From Hyunsoonleella aestuarii (GTDB taxonomy: Bacteria; Bacteroidota; Bacteroidia; Flavobacteriales; Flavobacteriaceae), in assembly GCF_006148925.1 (NCBI RefSeq), contig NZ_VAWB01000001.1, forward strand, positions 834,001-898,000: DNA of 64,000 nt, read 5' to 3'. Within the stretch, counting starts at the first letter, position 1. Every line of letters begins with the position of its first letter. Below, piece after piece: positions 27,665 through 36,978 of this stretch. The notes under the pieces were generated by a model that saw only the letters and a list, made by a program, of their open reading frames with translations, ran no database searches and was not told the origin of the DNA. The position numbers and the translations under genes were made by a program.

Positions 27665-29440
27665 CTAATTAATATCGTCTCCTCTCAAAGCTCTATAATG
27701 CTTTCTGGCTTCAACAAAATAAATACTATCGGCATGATTAAAAATAATCTGTTCATAAAGCGCTTTGGCCAATTCTGGTTCAAATAAATGTTTCACATAA
27801 ATTTGAGCTAATCTATAAAGCACATCATCAATTAAAATGCCATCACGGTAGTTATCAATAACTGCTTGGTAATTGGCTTTGGCTTTTTCAAACAGAGACT
27901 TCTCTTCGAATAGCAATCCTTGTTTATATAAAGTTTGGGCAATTATTGGTTCTGTTTTATGGTTCTCCAAAATTGAATCTAAAATCGTTATGGCTTCATC
28001 ATTCCTATTTTGAAAAGACAATAAATCGGCCTTTGAATAAAGTCTTAAGGCGGTTTGCAAAGAGTCTTCGTATTTATTGTCAGAAATAAGTAATTTTAAA
28101 TCGAGGGCATCATTAGCAATAAGTTGAGAGGTTGAAGATTTTAAGATTTTAAGCTGCGATTCAGCCCATTTAAAATCGCCTTTATAATAACTTGCCTTTG
28201 CTACTTTAAATCGTGCCTCTTGAGATATGGTACTATTTTTTAAATTACGTTGTATCTGCGTAAAATAAATTAAGGCTTGATTGAACTTCTCTTGTAAAAT
28301 TAAAATGTCTCCTAATTCTATTTTTACAGCTGCTTGTTGTAACTGATTTAAGGGCAACTCCAATGTTTTCTCTAAAAATTTAGTTGCTTCGGCAGTTTTA
28401 TTCATATAAAACGCCAAAAAATGGGCGTAATCAATTTGAATATCTAGTGTTTGCGAAAATTTCCCATATCTATTAAATACTTCTAAATACTCGTTATTTA
28501 TTATAGCGTATTCTTCTTTGAGACTTTCCCTTATTTTTAAGTTAAGCAAATTTTGATTCGCACTTAATTGCGTTTCCAAATCTTGTGCAGTATCAATTAA
28601 AAAGGTGTAAACCTCTTTAGCAGTTTCAACCTCTCCTTCACCAACACAAATTGTTGCCAATTCCTCAATTCCTTCTAAACTTTCTGGTTGTCTTTTAAAA
28701 ATAGCCTTTTCTTGAATAAAAGCTTTTCTAAAATCTTTTTGTTGAACAAACAACCAGCTAAGCATTGCATTCCAAAGCACATTAGGCTCTTCTTGTGTTT
28801 TTCTCAGTAGTATTTTTCGAAGCAATATATTATTCTCGTTTGTACTATCTTCAAGTATAAAATCATTTATCGCCCGTTTAATATTGGTTATTGATGTAGG
28901 GTTAGACTCTACGAAATTAACGTAGCTATTGAACATCTTTTCAATATTCCCTTGTTCTCCATATATTTGTGCTAATTGCAAATTGAAGTTAAACTCTGGT
29001 TTAAGTACCATTGCCTTTTCATAAGCCATCACAGCTTTATCTAAAATTGAATGACTTTGGAAAGTTCTAGCGATAGCAAAAACGTTATTAGGATTATCCT
29101 CCAAGCTAGCCATTGCTTTATCATAATAAACTTTAGCATTATCGAATTCATTTTTAAGCTGAAAATTATATCCCAAATCCACCAAAAAAGAAGGATACTT
29201 TATTCTTTCCATCAGCTTAATTAAAAAATATTCAGCCTCATCATACTGCTCTAATTCTTGATACGTTTTAACAATTTGATTTATGTAATTGATATTGGAT
29301 GATGCTTGTGCATAAAGCTTTTTATATTCTAGGAGTGCTTTTTCATACTCACCTTTTTTAAAGTAGTCTTTAGCAATAATATCTTGCTGCGCATTAATAC
29401 TAAAAGTAACTAAAAACCCTATTAGAAAAAGCATTCTCAT
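27665..29440 (-). CDS. Secreted tetratricopeptide repeat protein
   Basis: About 591 residues from ATG 29440 (a start at 29434 is equally good; the longer frame to 29527 runs through a terminator hairpin and is unlikely). A signal peptide (MRMLFLIGFLVTFSINAQ) is followed by many TPR units, for example GEYEKALLEYKKLYAQ, and similar units to the C-terminus. It is predicted to be periplasmic or outer-membrane associated and to act as a protein-interaction scaffold. It heads the TPR-GNAT-DUF4286-GNAT-rsmA-mgtE unit. Confidence 0.86.
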   Translation of the reverse strand: MRMLFLIGFLVTFSINAQQDIIAKDYFKKGEYEKALLEYKKLYAQASSNINYINQIVKTYQELEQYDEAEYFLIKLMERIKYPSFLVDLGYNFQLKNEFDNAKVYYDKAMASLEDNPNNVFAIARTFQSHSILDKAVMAYEKAMVLKPEFNFNLQLAQIYGEQGNIEKMFNSYVNFVESNPTSITNIKRAINDFILEDSTNENNILLRKILLRKTQEEPNVLWNAMLSWLFVQQKDFRKAFIQEKAIFKRQPESLEGIEELATICVGEGEVETAKEVYTFLIDTAQDLETQLSANQNLLNLKIRESLKEEYAIINNEYLEVFNRYGKFSQTLDIQIDYAHFLAFYMNKTAEATKFLEKTLELPLNQLQQAAVKIELGDILILQEKFNQALIYFTQIQRNLKNSTISQEARFKVAKASYYKGDFKWAESQLKILKSSTSQLIANDALDLKLLISDNKYEDSLQTALRLYSKADLLSFQNRNDEAITILDSILENHKTEPIIAQTLYKQGLLFEEKSLFEKAKANYQAVIDNYRDGILIDDVLYRLAQIYVKHLFEPELAKALYEQIIFNHADSIYFVEARKHYRALRGDDIN

Positions 29441-29488
29441 ACGGTAAATATAACAAATGTGACTTGGCATTATAGCAAATATTATTAT

Positions 29489-29516
29489 AAAAAATGCCCG
29501 AATATAATTCGGGCAT
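29489..29516 (-). terminator. Terminator upstream of the TPR gene
   Basis: A perfect 10-bp stem, ATGCCCGAAT (29494-29503) / ATTCGGGCAT (29507-29516), with a 3-base loop and a run of five T on the minus strand (29489-29493). It ends transcription coming from the small ORF at 29609-29731 and insulates the TPR unit. Confidence 0.85.
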
Positions 29517-29608
29517 CTACCAACCAAAAATAAACTTGCTATTAACTACCGCTAGTTAAAAACGATATAATTACTCGATTGGGGACAGTAATCTTATTGA
29601 AATAATCC

Positions 29609-29731
29609 CTATTTACTTACAATTGCTGTAGTTTTACTTTCAGATTTAACGATCTCGAAATCTGAAAATAAAACCTTACTAACGAAAAAAATTAGAGTAA
29701 TAAGCAAGACTATGCGCTTAATATTTTTCAT
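29609..29731 (-). CDS. Small 40-residue membrane or secreted peptide
   Basis: ATG at 29731 to TAG at 29609. The product starts MKNIKRIVLLITLIFFVSKV, a basic start plus one hydrophobic helix, and ends with a hydrophilic tail (ESKTTAIVSK). The strong terminator about 93 bases downstream belongs to no other gene, which argues that this region is transcribed as its own unit. No family recognised. The rest of the 29528-29893 gap is AT-rich without clear genes. Confidence 0.5.
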   Translation of the reverse strand: MKNIKRIVLLITLIFFVSKVLFSDFEIVKSESKTTAIVSK

Positions 29732-29893
29732 GGTAGGTTAAGTTTAATTCATTTGGTGCAACTAAATTCACTAAACTCTATGGAAATGCCAAGGAAATTT
29801 GAAGAAAATCGTCAAACAACATCAATAAATTGCATTTAATCGATGTTTTTTGTGTATTTTATACAATATGAAAGTTTTTTCTTTCTTTTTTAA

Positions 29894-31165
29894 TTAATCA
29901 ATAATACTAAATCCCGTATAAGATTGAAGTACTTTAGGAACTACAATACCATCTTTTGTTTGGTAATTTTCCAAAATTCCAGCCAAAACTCTTGGTAAGG
30001 CTAATGCACTTCCATTTAGAGTATGGGCTAGTTCGTTTTTACCAATTGTATTTTTAAAACGAAGCTTTAACCTATTTGCTTGAAAGGTTTCAAAATTTGA
30101 AACTGAAGATACTTCTAACCAACGATTTTGAGCCGTAGAAAAAACTTCAAAATCGTAAGTAAGCGATGAAGCAAAGGTCAAATCTCCACCGCATAATCTT
30201 AAAATGCGATAAGGAAGTTTAAGTTCATTTAATATGATTTTTATATGATTAACCATTTCGTTTAAAGCTTCATATGAACGACTTGGGTGTTCAACTCGAA
30301 TTATTTCAACTTTGTCAAATTGATGTAATCTATTTAATCCTCGAACGTGAGCGCCATAACTTCCTGCTTCTCGACGAAAGCAAGGTGTATAACCTGTTAT
30401 ACCTATTGGTAAATCTGATTCATTTAACAGTGTATCTCTAAAAATATTTGTTCCAGGAACTTCTGCAGTTGGAATTAAATATAAATTATCTCCGGTTACA
30501 TGATACATTTGTCCTTCCTTATCAGGCAACTGTCCCGTGCCAAATCCTGAAGCTTCATTAACCAAATGTGGTAATTGATACTCCGTATAACCTGCAGCCG
30601 TATTTTTATCTAAAAAGTAAGCTATTAACGCCCGCTGCAACCTTGCCCCTTTCCCTTTATATACCGGAAACCCTGCGCCTGTGATCTTATTACCTAACTC
30701 GAAATCTATGATATCGTATTTTTTAGCCAGCTCCCAGTGTGGTAAAGCATCATCGTGTAAAACAGGAACATCTCCCTCCTTAAATACTTCTTCGTTATCC
30801 TCATCTGTATTTCCTGCTGGCACTAATTCATTAGGAACATTGGGTATTTTATATAATAACTCATTAAGTTCACTTGCTTTGGTGCTTAAGTCCTCGTTAA
30901 GTTGCTTTGAGCTTTCTTTTAAATAACTTGTCTTTTCTTTCAGAAGATTCGCTTCTTCAGCTTTTCCAGTCTTGTATAAAACCCCTATTTCTTTTGACAA
31001 CGCATTAGATTCTGCCAAAGTATTATCCAATTTTGCTTGAATACTTCTTCGCTCTTCATCCAAAGTAATTACTTGATTTATCATATCGCTAGCATTAATA
31101 TTTCGTTTTGCCAGTCGATTAATAACCAAATCTTTATTTTCTCTAATAAAAGGGACTTGTAACAT
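29894..31165 (-). CDS. serS: Seryl-tRNA synthetase
   Basis: A 423-residue class II synthetase that charges tRNA-Ser. The N-terminal coiled-coil arm (about residues 30-105) is followed by the class II core with motif 2 FRREAGSYGAHVRGLNRLHQ and motif 3 HTLNGSALALPRVLAGILEN. The length is normal. Co-oriented with ribF and the HTTM gene upstream. Confidence 0.97.
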   Translation of the reverse strand: MLQVPFIRENKDLVINRLAKRNINASDMINQVITLDEERRSIQAKLDNTLAESNALSKEIGVLYKTGKAEEANLLKEKTSYLKESSKQLNEDLSTKASELNELLYKIPNVPNELVPAGNTDEDNEEVFKEGDVPVLHDDALPHWELAKKYDIIDFELGNKITGAGFPVYKGKGARLQRALIAYFLDKNTAAGYTEYQLPHLVNEASGFGTGQLPDKEGQMYHVTGDNLYLIPTAEVPGTNIFRDTLLNESDLPIGITGYTPCFRREAGSYGAHVRGLNRLHQFDKVEIIRVEHPSRSYEALNEMVNHIKIILNELKLPYRILRLCGGDLTFASSLTYDFEVFSTAQNRWLEVSSVSNFETFQANRLKLRFKNTIGKNELAHTLNGSALALPRVLAGILENYQTKDGIVVPKVLQSYTGFSIID

Positions 31166-31208
31166 CGATTAAATTTTAAGCGACAAATTTAATGAATTAC
31201 CCAGAAAA

Positions 31209-32525
31209 CTAGTCTGATTTTGAGGGTAAAATCCAGTCGTTATGTTTAAAACTATTCCACGGCGCATTGGTCAAATCGGCTTCTGGATCTATGAAGGCTT
31301 CAAAGGGTTTTCCATTAACACTTATTTTAGAATCTACATAAATAGAAATGTCTTGTCCATCCTTTTCGAAAATGCGCTTTAAATACTGTGCAAATTGCCA
31401 TATAATATCGGGTTTGGTACTAGCCGCTCTTTTCTGTTTTTCAGATAAATAATCGTCCAAATTCACTATATGAATTTTACCTGTATTATTATTCACAAGT
31501 CGGTATTCTATGATTCCATATTTTGCCCTTAGCATCATACGCCACGATAATCGATGTCCCTCTTCAGTCCAAAGTACATTATCCTTAATAAAATGATGTC
31601 TAATTGGTAATAGGGTTTGAATTAAGAAATACACAGCACCAACTCCAATTAATACCTTTCTATATGAAGTTATTATAAGCTCTTCTTTATTATAAAATAG
31701 TTTCTTTTTTAAAAACAGTTTTTGAATGGTTTTAGGTTCAAAAAAGAACAACGAAAACGCCAGAGATAAATATGGAAATATCCCTATTTGAAATACAAAC
31801 GAATTGAATAAATGGAAGAAGATTGAAACAAAAAAGGCATACTTTCTTGTAGGCTTAAATAGTAATAACGGAACGATTAAGCCGTCGAATAATATCCCTC
31901 CATAAGCTAACATATAATGTAACCATTTTTCTTGGAGAAGGTCACCAATAAAAATGTAATTTGACTTACTTCGCATTAAAAGCTGCATGACATTTCCGTT
32001 TAACCAATCGGGGTATAATTTAGCGACTGATGCGTAAGTATAGACTATAAATAATTGAATTACAATAACCCATTTTACCCATTGAGGCATGGAATAACTC
32101 TTGAGATTTGGATTTAATTTTACATCCATTGAGGCATACCTGTTAGCAGGAAGAAAGACCATTATAGCACCTAAGAGCACCAATAAATAATAATGATTGT
32201 TGTATGATGTCTTTTGCATTAAATAAGTTCCAGTCCACATGAGGGTAAAACTTATCATTGCAAATCTGTATTTATACCCGACCATTATTAGCAATCCAAA
32301 AACAGACATTATGAAGTAATAAATATACATGCCATTTCCTGGTAATGGCTGTAACCATTCAAATCCAATAAACGAGAATGTAAATTTTGGTTCGATTAAA
32401 ACGCGCTTAACCCAACCCGTTAATATAGCTCCAAATGACTCTAAAAAACACAGTAATCCAAAAAATATTCGAAAAACTATTAAAGCAGAATTATCAATAT
32501 GCTTGAATAAATATTTATTCAGCAT
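31209..32525 (-). CDS. HTTM domain membrane protein (gamma-carboxylase-like)
   Basis: A 438-residue protein. The N-terminal 280 residues hold a bundle of membrane helices like the HTTM domain of vitamin K-dependent gamma-glutamyl carboxylase (FRIFFGLLCFLESF; YNNHYYLLVLLGAIMVFLPA; LFHLFNSFVFQIGIFPYLSL). A soluble C-terminal part follows. Bacterial members have no proven carboxylase activity, and several are quinone- or lipid-related by speculation only. The start overlaps the end of ribF by 11 bases, so the two are co-translated. Confidence 0.85.
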   Translation of the reverse strand: MLNKYLFKHIDNSALIVFRIFFGLLCFLESFGAILTGWVKRVLIEPKFTFSFIGFEWLQPLPGNGMYIYYFIMSVFGLLIMVGYKYRFAMISFTLMWTGTYLMQKTSYNNHYYLLVLLGAIMVFLPANRYASMDVKLNPNLKSYSMPQWVKWVIVIQLFIVYTYASVAKLYPDWLNGNVMQLLMRSKSNYIFIGDLLQEKWLHYMLAYGGILFDGLIVPLLLFKPTRKYAFFVSIFFHLFNSFVFQIGIFPYLSLAFSLFFFEPKTIQKLFLKKKLFYNKEELIITSYRKVLIGVGAVYFLIQTLLPIRHHFIKDNVLWTEEGHRLSWRMMLRAKYGIIEYRLVNNNTGKIHIVNLDDYLSEKQKRAASTKPDIIWQFAQYLKRIFEKDGQDISIYVDSKISVNGKPFEAFIDPEADLTNAPWNSFKHNDWILPSKSD

Positions 32526-33450
32526 AATGGGTGTTTATGTAATTAAGTGCCGTTTCTTTATCGCTTATTAATTGCTCTTTTAACGCTTCAATAGAAGCAA
32601 ATTTTTTCTCATCTCGTAAGCGATTTAATAGTTCAATTTTTATCTTTCTGTCATATAAATCCTTATTGAAATTGAAAAAATTCACCTCAATGGATTCCTT
32701 TTCTCCATTTACGGTTGGATTCATTCCTATATTCATCATGCCAAAAACTTCAACATCATCAATCGAGGACTTGATAATGTAAGAACCTTGCTTTGGAATT
32801 AATTTGTAATCTTCCTCAACATTTATATTTGCTGTAGGGAAATCTAAATTCTTTCCTAACCCTTTGCCCTTAACAACGGTCCCGGTAATCATGAACTTAT
32901 AACCTAAATAAGCATTTGCTTTTGATATATTCCCATCTCTTAAAGCCTTCCTAATTTTTGTAGAACTCACAGAAACATCATTAATATCTTGTGCAGAAAT
33001 TTCTTCTACATCAAAATTATATTTAATTCCAAAATCTTTTAAATCCTCTATATCGGCTTTTCTGTTTCGTCCAAATCTGTGGTCGTAACCTATGATCACT
33101 TTTTTAGCGTTGAGTTTTTCTACTAAAATTTCTTTTACAAAATCTTCAGCTGAAAGTCGTGAAAACTCTTTGGTAAACTTTTTAACGACTAAATAGTCTA
33201 AGCCCAAGTTATTAAGAATATCATGACGTTCTTCAATGGTATTTATCAATTTAATATTAGAATCTTTCTGAAGCACCATTCTCGGGTGAGGAAAGAACGT
33301 AAGAATAACCGATTCTAAATTAGTCTCCTTGCCTATATTAATTAATCTCGAAATTATTTTTTGGTGACCAATATGAACGCCATCGAAGGTTCCAATGGTT
33401 ACAACAGTTTTAGTGCTAGATAATGAATTAAGACTTTTGCTAATTTTCAA
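32515..33450 (-). CDS. ribF: Bifunctional riboflavin kinase / FAD synthetase
   Basis: A 311-residue enzyme that makes FMN and FAD from riboflavin. The N-terminal nucleotidyltransferase has GTFDGVHIGHQKII and a later STKIRKAL. The C-terminal riboflavin kinase domain has KGKGLGKNLDFPTANI and the end VNFFNFNKDLYDRKI. Length and order match the family. It leads into the HTTM gene. Confidence 0.96.
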   Translation of the reverse strand: MKISKSLNSLSSTKTVVTIGTFDGVHIGHQKIISRLINIGKETNLESVILTFFPHPRMVLQKDSNIKLINTIEERHDILNNLGLDYLVVKKFTKEFSRLSAEDFVKEILVEKLNAKKVIIGYDHRFGRNRKADIEDLKDFGIKYNFDVEEISAQDINDVSVSSTKIRKALRDGNISKANAYLGYKFMITGTVVKGKGLGKNLDFPTANINVEEDYKLIPKQGSYIIKSSIDDVEVFGMMNIGMNPTVNGEKESIEVNFFNFNKDLYDRKIKIELLNRLRDEKKFASIEALKEQLISDKETALNYINTHYAE

Positions 33451-33471
33451 GCTTGAAGTTTTTACAAAAAT

Positions 33472-33505
33472 AAAAAAGAGGACTGAAATATATAGACCTC
33501 TTTTT
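33472..33505 (-). terminator. Terminator of the M43 metalloprotease gene
   Basis: AAAAAAGAGG (33472-33481) pairs with CCTCTTTTT (33497-33505), and a further CT/AG pair closes the loop after an A-A mismatch. The T-run on the minus strand fits termination 25 bases after the stop at 33530. Confidence 0.75.
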
Positions 33506-33529
33506 AAGTATTATTATTTTTAATAATTG

Positions 33530-35503
33530 CTATTCTACAATAAAGGGTAAGGAAATAGATTCTCCTTCTTTAACTATTCTTATAAAATAAAGACCTTTCC
33601 TAAAGCTAGTTACATTTATTCCTAATTGATAAAAATTATCTATTTGCTTTTCTTTTACCAATTGTCCTAAAACATTATAAATTTTGAAAGCATCAGGCAA
33701 TGAATTAATTTGGGACACTTTGATATTTAGCTCGCTTGTGGTTGGGTTTGGATACAAACTTATTTTGTTGTTAAGAAAGTAGTTCTTTATTCCCAAAGTT
33801 GCAGTAGAAATGCTTATTACATCTGAATTAGCAAAATTACCTCCAGTTGCGATAACAGTATCATCATCTGTTTTTAGCTCATAAGAGCCATTCCCAAAAC
33901 CACAACAAATACCGTCGTTTGCAGAATCAAAAATTGTAAACTTATAACAATCGTTAGAACTTACTATAAACTCTTCATTTTTAGTAGTGCCATTATCTGA
34001 AGAAGTATAACTGGCAGATGCTAAAAGCGAATTACTAGCATCCCTAAATTCCCAACTAGTTTCTGACGCAAAATTATCTAAAACAAGGGTTAAAAAGATT
34101 TTTGATGTTGAGTCATAAGTATTATTGATTACGAAGTTTGCACTATCACTATTATTACATGACCTTTGATCTACAGAACCATTTGCACTAGTAACAGAAA
34201 TATTAAATGTATGATCCCCTGAGGTAGAAGTCAGTACTGGTAGATTAACAATTTCTGAATCACCCTTAGTTAATGTTCCTGTCCAATTATATGTAGAAGA
34301 AGAACCGCCATCAACATTATATGAAATATCCGCACTGGTCAAAGTAATATCTCCATAATTAGTTACTCTAATTGAAGGTGTTATGTTAGACGTGCAAACA
34401 GGAGTATCTAAATAAACCACTTTCGCATTAGCATCATTATTAACTCCAGAAGGCAAATTAGCTGTGGTTGACGAAGCCAACGAAGCTCTACTACTGGCCA
34501 ATATTGCTTGTATTCTTGTTTTTTGACCGTCGGTAAATGTATCAAAACATACATCATCAGAATAATCCATATAGTTTTCAATCATATCATCATCTGGGTC
34601 TACACATGTATCTGGTACAGTAGATGGGCATCCAAAATTGGGACGACCACTATTAGGTGTATCTGCAACCCCATCATCTGCTGTACAACTTTCATCATCA
34701 GGATCGCCATCAACCCAGTTATCTCCCCAAACATGATTCAAACCTAAAAAATGCCCAACCTCATGCGTCATCGTTCGTCCTAAGTTATAAGGGCCAATAA
34801 GTGTTACATTTGGATCATCATTACTTCCAAAAAACTTATAATCTACAACTACTCCATCCGTAGTTGAACCACTCCCAGGCGGGGTGGCATAACCTAAGAG
34901 CCCTGAGCCTCCTGCAAACTTTACAGACCACATGTTAAGATATAATGATGCATCCCAAATATATGTAGGCTTCAAAGCATCCATTTGAGCTATAGCGTTT
35001 GACTGGCTATTTTCATTAATACCATCTTGCCCAATATTTACTCTATCTATACCATTGGTCGTACAACCACTTGGATCTATTTTAGCTAACACAAAGTCAA
35101 CTTCAACATCAACACCACCACCATCACCTCTAGATCCAGAAATCTTTCTAAAATCTTCATTAAGAACTTTTATTTGAGAAAAAACTTGAGCATCACTTAT
35201 ATTCGGTCCAGTACCAATGGGCTCACCATTATGAAATACATGAACCACTACGGGTATTGTTATAACTGCTCTTTTACCTGAATTTAAAGTTTTTTGGCTC
35301 TTATAAGATTCCATTATCACCTTTATCTTATCTTCAAAAACTTTACTACCCATCATAGTGGGGTATTCTTTTAAAAGTTCTTGATTATAGTTATAGGTAC
35401 CGCAACGATCTAACAATTGTTTTGGATTTTTATCCCTTTGGCTATTGCCAACAAAACTGATAAAAAACAACAAAGTGAATATGATAAAAACAGGCCTTTT
35501 CAT
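33530..35503 (-). CDS. Secreted M43 (pappalysin-like) zinc metalloprotease with T9SS sorting domain
   Basis: About 657 residues from ATG 35503 (MKRPVFIIFTLLFFIS signal peptide; the longer frame to 35539 is unlikely). The zinc site is HEVGHFLGLNH (HExxHxxGxxH) and the Met-turn is ENYMDYSDD, as in the M43 cytophagalysin group. A CARDB-like beta region follows, then a C-terminal type A sorting domain from about residue 585 (YPNPTTSELNIKV; GLYFIRIVKEG). It is expected to be exported through the type IX system and kept on the surface or released. It digests proteins or peptides; specificity unknown. Confidence 0.92.
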   Translation of the reverse strand: MKRPVFIIFTLLFFISFVGNSQRDKNPKQLLDRCGTYNYNQELLKEYPTMMGSKVFEDKIKVIMESYKSQKTLNSGKRAVITIPVVVHVFHNGEPIGTGPNISDAQVFSQIKVLNEDFRKISGSRGDGGGVDVEVDFVLAKIDPSGCTTNGIDRVNIGQDGINENSQSNAIAQMDALKPTYIWDASLYLNMWSVKFAGGSGLLGYATPPGSGSTTDGVVVDYKFFGSNDDPNVTLIGPYNLGRTMTHEVGHFLGLNHVWGDNWVDGDPDDESCTADDGVADTPNSGRPNFGCPSTVPDTCVDPDDDMIENYMDYSDDVCFDTFTDGQKTRIQAILASSRASLASSTTANLPSGVNNDANAKVVYLDTPVCTSNITPSIRVTNYGDITLTSADISYNVDGGSSSTYNWTGTLTKGDSEIVNLPVLTSTSGDHTFNISVTSANGSVDQRSCNNSDSANFVINNTYDSTSKIFLTLVLDNFASETSWEFRDASNSLLASASYTSSDNGTTKNEEFIVSSNDCYKFTIFDSANDGICCGFGNGSYELKTDDDTVIATGGNFANSDVISISTATLGIKNYFLNNKISLYPNPTTSELNIKVSQINSLPDAFKIYNVLGQLVKEKQIDNFYQLGINVTSFRKGLYFIRIVKEGESISLPFIVE

Positions 35504-35585
35504 AATAACTTTTTTTGAATTTGAGGGTATTAATAACAATAATACAACTTAATTGTTAGTCTGTCAAATAATGAATTCATAACAT

Positions 35586-36152
35586 TTACTTACCATTAAA
35601 AGCATTCATAGTATTATTTATACCAGATAAAACAAAGGACTTTATAAGTTCCACCGATTTTTCAAAACGTTCAGACAACCTCTCGTTTTCTTTGCTAGAC
35701 CATTCTCCCAAAACGTAATCTACTTGCCTTCCTTTGTTAAAGGCATCGCTTATACCAAACCTAAAACGGTTGTATTTAGTAGTATTTATTTTATCCTGAA
35801 TATCTTTTAATCCATTATGCCCACCGTCACTCCCTTTTGTTTTTAATCTAATACTTCCAAATGGTAAATTAAGGTCATCGGTTATAATAAGTAAGTTTTC
35901 AATTGGGATTTTTTCTTTTGTTAACCAATACAAAACTGCTTTACCGCTTAAATTCATATAGGTATTAGGTTTTAAAAGAATAAAGGTTCGTCCTTTTAGT
36001 TTGTAGGTAGCTATATCTCCCAACTTTTGAGTTTCAAATGTTAGGTCTTCATTCTTTGCAAAATAATCCAATATTCTAAATCCAATATTGTGGCGTGTAT
36101 TTTCATACTTTTCACCTATATTTCCTAATCCAACTATTAAAAATTTCTTCAT
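35586..36152 (-). CDS. pth: Peptidyl-tRNA hydrolase
   Basis: 188 residues from ATG 36152; the frame runs further upstream without a stop into the rplY region, but that extension reads the rplY repeat in another frame and is not real. Motifs: GLGNIGEKYENTRHNIGF, with the substrate-binding Asn and catalytic His, KPNTYMNLSG, DDLNLPFG and GSDGGHNGLKD. It recycles tRNA from peptidyl-tRNA released during translation. Third gene after prs and rplY. Confidence 0.95.
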   Translation of the reverse strand: MKKFLIVGLGNIGEKYENTRHNIGFRILDYFAKNEDLTFETQKLGDIATYKLKGRTFILLKPNTYMNLSGKAVLYWLTKEKIPIENLLIITDDLNLPFGSIRLKTKGSDGGHNGLKDIQDKINTTKYNRFRFGISDAFNKGRQVDYVLGEWSSKENERLSERFEKSVELIKSFVLSGINNTMNAFNGK

Positions 36153-36235
36153 GGGATTTTGCTCTTCTATGTATGTTTTCTGTTTAAAAAACCAAAATAA
36201 AAACTGGCACATAAAAGTTTGTTTTTTGTAAAAAT

Positions 36236-36263
36236 AAAAAAGCATCCTGAAAATAAGGATGCT
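36236..36263 (-). terminator. Terminator between rplY and pth
   Basis: AGCATCCT (36241-36248) pairs with AGGATGCT (36256-36263) with a 7-base loop and an A-tract at 36236-36241 (T-run on the minus strand). It lies 25 bases after the rplY stop. Confidence 0.75.
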
Positions 36264-36288
36264 TTTATTATTTAATCGCGAATATGTT

Positions 36289-36936
36289 TTATTCTTGAGA
36301 TGCTGGTGCTTCTGCTCCTTCAGATGCTGGTGCTTCTGCTCCCTCTGCACCTTCTTCTAACTCTTCTTCATCTTCATCATCTACAATTGCTACTCTAGAT
36401 GTACTTACTCTACAAACTACAGTATTATCATTGTGTAGAAAAGTATAATCTCCAGTTGGCAAATCACCTACCGCTACTTTATCTCCAATTTTAAGAGGTG
36501 TAATATCTACCTCTATAAAATCTGGCAGGTTTACTGGTAATGCTTTGATACGAAGTTTTCTGTTGTTTCTCTTTAAAACACCTCCATTTTTAACACCTCT
36601 AGAGTTACCTACTAGTTGTACAGGAATATTTAAAGCAATTTCCTTGTCTTCGAATAATTGATAGAAGTCTATATGCAAGATTCTGTCTGTTACTGGATGA
36701 AACTGAATGTCTTGTAATACAGCATTTAAAGTTTCTCCATTGTCTAACTCAATCACAACTGTATGCGCATTAGGCGTGTATACAAGTTTTGAGAAAGCCA
36801 ATTCTGGTGCAGAGAAATGCACTGGCTTGTCTCCTCCGTATAATACGCAAGGAACCTGACCAGCATTACGTAAGGCTTTTGTTGCTTTTTTGCCCACGCT
36901 TTCTCTTTGAGATCCGTTGATTGTAATTGATTTCAT
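36289..36936 (-). CDS. rplY: 50S ribosomal protein L25 / general stress protein Ctc
   Basis: A 215-residue two-domain L25. The N-terminal 5S rRNA-binding domain ([40 protein letters not shown]) is followed by a beta domain and an acidic Ala/Glu/Pro/Ser-rich tail with a short repeat ([11 protein letters not shown]). The tail repeat is a DNA repeat of about 30 bases. It sits between prs and pth, an arrangement usual in Bacteroidota. Confidence 0.95.
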   Translation of the reverse strand: MKSITINGSQRESVGKKATKALRNAGQVPCVLYGGDKPVHFSAPELAFSKLVYTPNAHTVVIELDNGETLNAVLQDIQFHPVTDRILHIDFYQLFEDKEIALNIPVQLVGNSRGVKNGGVLKRNNRKLRIKALPVNLPDFIEVDITPLKIGDKVAVGDLPTGDYTFLHNDNTVVCRVSTSRVAIVDDEDEEELEEGAEGAEAPASEGAEAPASQE

Positions 36937-36978
36937 TTGTTTATATATAAATTAAATTAATATTCTTTTCTACGTGAC

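Noticed and set aside
29441-29527. N-terminal extension of the TPR protein
   Set aside because: It passes through a strong terminator hairpin and would hide a clear signal peptide that starts at 29440.
36153-36350. N-terminal extension of the pth frame
   Set aside because: It runs through the rplY terminator and reads the rplY tail repeat in another frame; pth proteins start at the ATG at 36152.
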